This document shows positions 5,479-7,451 of a stretch of DNA of 7,451 nt, piece by piece. This DNA comes from an uncultured Atopobiaceae bacterium (GTDB lineage: Bacteria > Actinomycetota > Coriobacteriia > Coriobacteriales > Atopobiaceae), in NCBI GenBank assembly GCA_944321005.1, contig CALUJT010000111.1, positions 1 to 7,451 on the forward strand, in the 5' to 3' direction. Made by a program: the position numbers and the translations under genes. How positions within the stretch are numbered: the first letter of the stretch is position 1; every line of letters begins with the position of its first letter. A model generated the notes under the pieces. The model was not told the origin of the DNA. It searched no databases and saw only the letters and a program-made list of their open reading frames with translations.

Positions 5479-6369
5479 ATGGCACGGAGGGCTTCATCCA
5501 CGGGACGTCACGCGAGGCGCAGGGCGAGGGGCCACGGCATCTTCCGCATGCAGCTCGCACGGGCCGCGCATTCCCGGATGGCCCGCTACGCCTTCCTCTT
5601 CATGCTGCTGGTGGTGGCCGCCTCCTTTGCCCAGACGCTCGCCTCCTTCTGGGGGCACGACGCGGGCGAGCTCCCCTCCGCTGCCGTGGGCTGGGCGGGA
5701 AACGCGGACTATCTCAGCGTGGCGCCCTGGGCGGTGCTCGTCTTCTTCCTGCTCTTCATCGTCTCGTCCTCGGCCTTCGCCGACACGCTCTACCTTGACG
5801 TGCGATGCCGTGCGGCAGGCTGCGTGGCAACGAGGACGACCACCGCCCGCTACGTCTGGGCGACAGCGGGTGCGGCGGCGCTCGCCGCCTTTGTCGTCGT
5901 GCTCGTGCCGCTGCTCGTCTCGCAGGCGCTGGCGCTTCTCGTCTTTCCCGTGAGCGCGCCCGACGGCTTTGTCACGAGCTTCAACGACGCCGCCTCCATG
6001 CCGGACGTCTTTGGCACCGGTTCGATGGAGCTCCCGCTCTGGGACCTGCGGTGGTCGCACCCCTACCTCTATAACCTAATCTTCATCTGCTACGACGCCC
6101 TCTGGGCGGCTATCATGGCGGCTGCGTCCGTGGCCGTCTCGCTCTACACGAGGAAGAGCCGCCTGGTGGTGCTCGGCGCGCCGACGCTCGTCTACCTGCT
6201 CTCCCTGTTTGTGCTGCCGAGGTGGGCCTCGCTCTCGAGCTACCTCTACCCCAGCGCCACGTCCGAGGGCTCGCTCGCCTTCATGGCGTGCGCGCCCGTT
6301 GCGGTGGCGCTTGTGGTGGCGGCCGCCATAGCGTGGGCTCTCGCGCGCGGAAGGGACGTGCTGCTATGA
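5479..6369 (+). CDS. Polytopic membrane protein, ABC-2-type permease-like
   Basis: The 296-residue protein has a strongly basic N-terminal tail (residues 1-35, Arg-rich, cytoplasmic by the positive-inside rule). Six predicted membrane spans follow at ~36-55, 81-99, 129-155, 200-222, 229-247 and 267-288. It ends in ARGRDVLL. The first pair of spans with a short outer segment, the polar inner loop containing ATRTTTARYVWAT, and the RxDVL-like tail resemble membrane subunits of ABC-2-type exporters, but no diagnostic motif exists for this family. The start is well supported: GGGAGG at 5467-5472 with a 6-nt spacer. Its stop overlaps the next start codon (ATGA), so the two genes are translationally coupled and probably encode partner subunits. 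The substrate and the required ATPase are not visible. An uncharacterised membrane protein is the safe label. Confidence 0.8.
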   Translation: MARRASSTGRHARRRARGHGIFRMQLARAAHSRMARYAFLFMLLVVAASFAQTLASFWGHDAGELPSAAVGWAGNADYLSVAPWAVLVFFLLFIVSSSAFADTLYLDVRCRAAGCVATRTTTARYVWATAGAAALAAFVVVLVPLLVSQALALLVFPVSAPDGFVTSFNDAASMPDVFGTGSMELPLWDLRWSHPYLYNLIFICYDALWAAIMAAASVAVSLYTRKSRLVVLGAPTLVYLLSLFVLPRWASLSSYLYPSATSEGSLAFMACAPVAVALVVAAAIAWALARGRDVLL

Positions 6370-7451
6370 GCTCCCTGGCCAATACCCTGCGCCTGCGCGT
6401 GCTCGACCGGCGCTGTCGCCGGGCACTCGTCATCGTGCTCGCTCTGCGCGCCTGGCAGTGGTTCGCGCGGCCCATCGACTTTTGGAACCATGTCCCGGGC
6501 ACGAGCGGGGCGCTCTATGGCTACATGTGGGTGACGGACGCCAACTACGCCGCGCTCCTCCTCGTGCCGCTCCTCGTCTACGCGTGCGCGGGCTGCCTCG
6601 AGGGCCTGCTCGACGCGCACCGTCTCGTGCGGACGCGCTCGCGCGGCTGGGCGGCGGTGGACTTCCTCGGCATCGCCGCGGGCAAGGCGCTCACGCTCTC
6701 CGCAGTCGTGCTTGCGAGCGGGCTCGTCGTCGCCCTGCCGCAGGTCCCCGCCGAGGCGCTGACGCCGCAGCTCGTGCTCGCGTTTCTCGGCATCCTCGCG
6801 CGCCAGGCGCTCTTCTTCCTCGTGTGCGCCGCGCTCATGCTCGCCGCGTATGCGCCCACCTCGCTCGTGCCGGCCGCTGCTGTTGCGGCGCTCGCCTACG
6901 GCGCGGTCGGCTACCTCCTCCAGGGACGGCTCCTGAACGACACCCCGCTCGACCGCTGGGGATGGCTCTGCGCGATGCCACCCCGCAACGTGCCGGACGC
7001 CGTCGATACGCTCGCCTGCATGGCAAAGTACGCCGTCGCGATCGTCGCGCTCGCGGGGGTGGCGGCGCTCGCGCTGCGTCGGCGCGACGTGCTCGGCGAG
7101 GGTAGCGGGTCAGGCGAGAAGGACGCGCGCGGCGAGAGGCGCCATGTCCTCTGGCTCCCCCTGCGCCGCCGCTACCTGGGGCGCGTTTGCGCCTGCATGG
7201 GCGCCGCGGCCATCGTGGCCTTCCTCCTGTCACGCGGCAACCCCGCCTACGCCCTCGCGCGCCTTCACGCCGGTGCGATCTTTCTCCCCAACGACCTAGG
7301 CATCGACCTCTTTGGCACGGTCGGCGCCCTCCTGCCCCCGCTCGCCCTCGCCTGGCTCCTCGCCGGCTTCCTCACCGCCGACCTCACCCACGCCCCCCTC
7401 CTCTGGCCCCGTCTGTCAATTGGGGACGTGTTATTTCGTGCAGACAAAATG
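6366..7451 (+). CDS. Membrane protein, fused ABC-2-like modules, open at window end
   Basis: The reading frame starts at the ATG overlapping the previous stop (ATGA, 6366-6369) and has no stop in 362 codons to the window edge. It begins MSSLANTLRLRVLDRRCRRA. Probable membrane spans lie at ~18-33, 60-78, 103-124, 136-160, 166-184, 219-237, 273-289 and 316-337. The first ~243 residues look like a complete module resembling the preceding protein and ending in RRRDVL. A hydrophilic Gly/Ser/charged linker (~244-268) follows, then the start of a second module. Translational coupling suggests it forms a membrane complex with its neighbour, probably driven by an ATPase encoded elsewhere. From codon ~350 onward the codons become AT-richer (TCA, ATT, TTA, TTT) and the sequence looks like a repeat element rather than this protein. 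The gene may therefore be interrupted or given a foreign C terminus. Function is unrecognised beyond this. Confidence 0.75.
   Translation, partial: MSSLANTLRLRVLDRRCRRALVIVLALRAWQWFARPIDFWNHVPGTSGALYGYMWVTDANYAALLLVPLLVYACAGCLEGLLDAHRLVRTRSRGWAAVDFLGIAAGKALTLSAVVLASGLVVALPQVPAEALTPQLVLAFLGILARQALFFLVCAALMLAAYAPTSLVPAAAVAALAYGAVGYLLQGRLLNDTPLDRWGWLCAMPPRNVPDAVDTLACMAKYAVAIVALAGVAALALRRRDVLGEGSGSGEKDARGERRHVLWLPLRRRYLGRVCACMGAAAIVAFLLSRGNPAYALARLHAGAIFLPNDLGIDLFGTVGALLPPLALAWLLAGFLTADLTHAPLLWPRLSIGDVLFRADKM
7413..7451. mobile_element. Probable left end of an interspersed repeat or mobile element, cut by window
   Basis: The final 39 bases are distinctly lower in GC than the preceding gene and begin CTGTCAATTGGGGACGTG. 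TTTCGTGCAGACAAAA (7434-7449) resembles TTTCTGCGGACAAAA (2639-2653) in the arm of the 76-bp inverted repeat, with one inserted base and one substitution. From memory, TGTCAATTGGGGACG-like strings occur beside REP-associated or IS200-like transposase elements; this could not be checked. Only one end is visible, so the element type is uncertain. Confidence 0.4.

Noticed and set aside
6458..7105. Plus-strand 215-residue frame inside the last membrane gene
   Set aside because: It is a +2 shadow giving Arg/Ala-rich low-complexity sequence. The frame starting at 6366 yields regular hydrophobic spans and is coupled to the upstream stop.

Overview
The window is high-GC bacterial DNA with strong GC bias at third codon positions and clear Shine-Dalgarno sites. 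Gene content and style suggest an actinobacterium, most plausibly a gut or oral Coriobacteriia member (the Atopobiaceae/Olsenella/Collinsella area). That placement is inferred from overall character, not from a marker gene. No tRNA, rRNA, CRISPR array or intact transposase gene is visible. The longest stretch without a gene is about 200 bases.

Layout, left to right. (1) The N-terminal part of an ECF-type sigma factor runs leftward off the window edge. (2) A divergent regulatory gap holds a 14-bp perfect palindrome on the sigma-factor side. On the other side a pair of near-identical 10-bp palindromes brackets a good -10 box. (3) A helix-turn-helix plus Fic-domain protein has an intact catalytic motif and an N-terminal inhibitory motif. 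(4) A short gap has an 8-bp inverted repeat and a promoter candidate. (5) A 400-residue XRE-type regulator has a helical-repeat C-terminal region. (6) A 76-bp hairpin-forming inverted repeat sits between two convergent genes. (7) On the minus strand is a large two-domain FtsX-type ABC permease. Its central linker is encoded by a 97-bp REP/BIME-like element with perfect 29-bp arms. (8) A divergent intergenic region carries several GTCAC/GTGAC half-sites. (9) Two translationally coupled polytopic membrane proteins follow on the plus strand, resembling ABC-2-type permease subunits. The second is still open at the window end and appears to run into an AT-richer repeat in its last 39 bases.

Functionally this looks like an accessory region of regulators (sigma factor, HTH-Fic, XRE) beside export-type membrane proteins. 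No ABC ATPase is present. The FtsX permease stands alone, and the ABC-2-like pair would need an ATPase from outside the window. The most notable signals are non-coding or structural: the in-frame BIME-like element inside the permease, the long hairpin between convergent genes, the repeat-like end of the last gene, and the paired operator-like palindromes upstream of the Fic gene. I see no complete novel defence or biosynthetic system.
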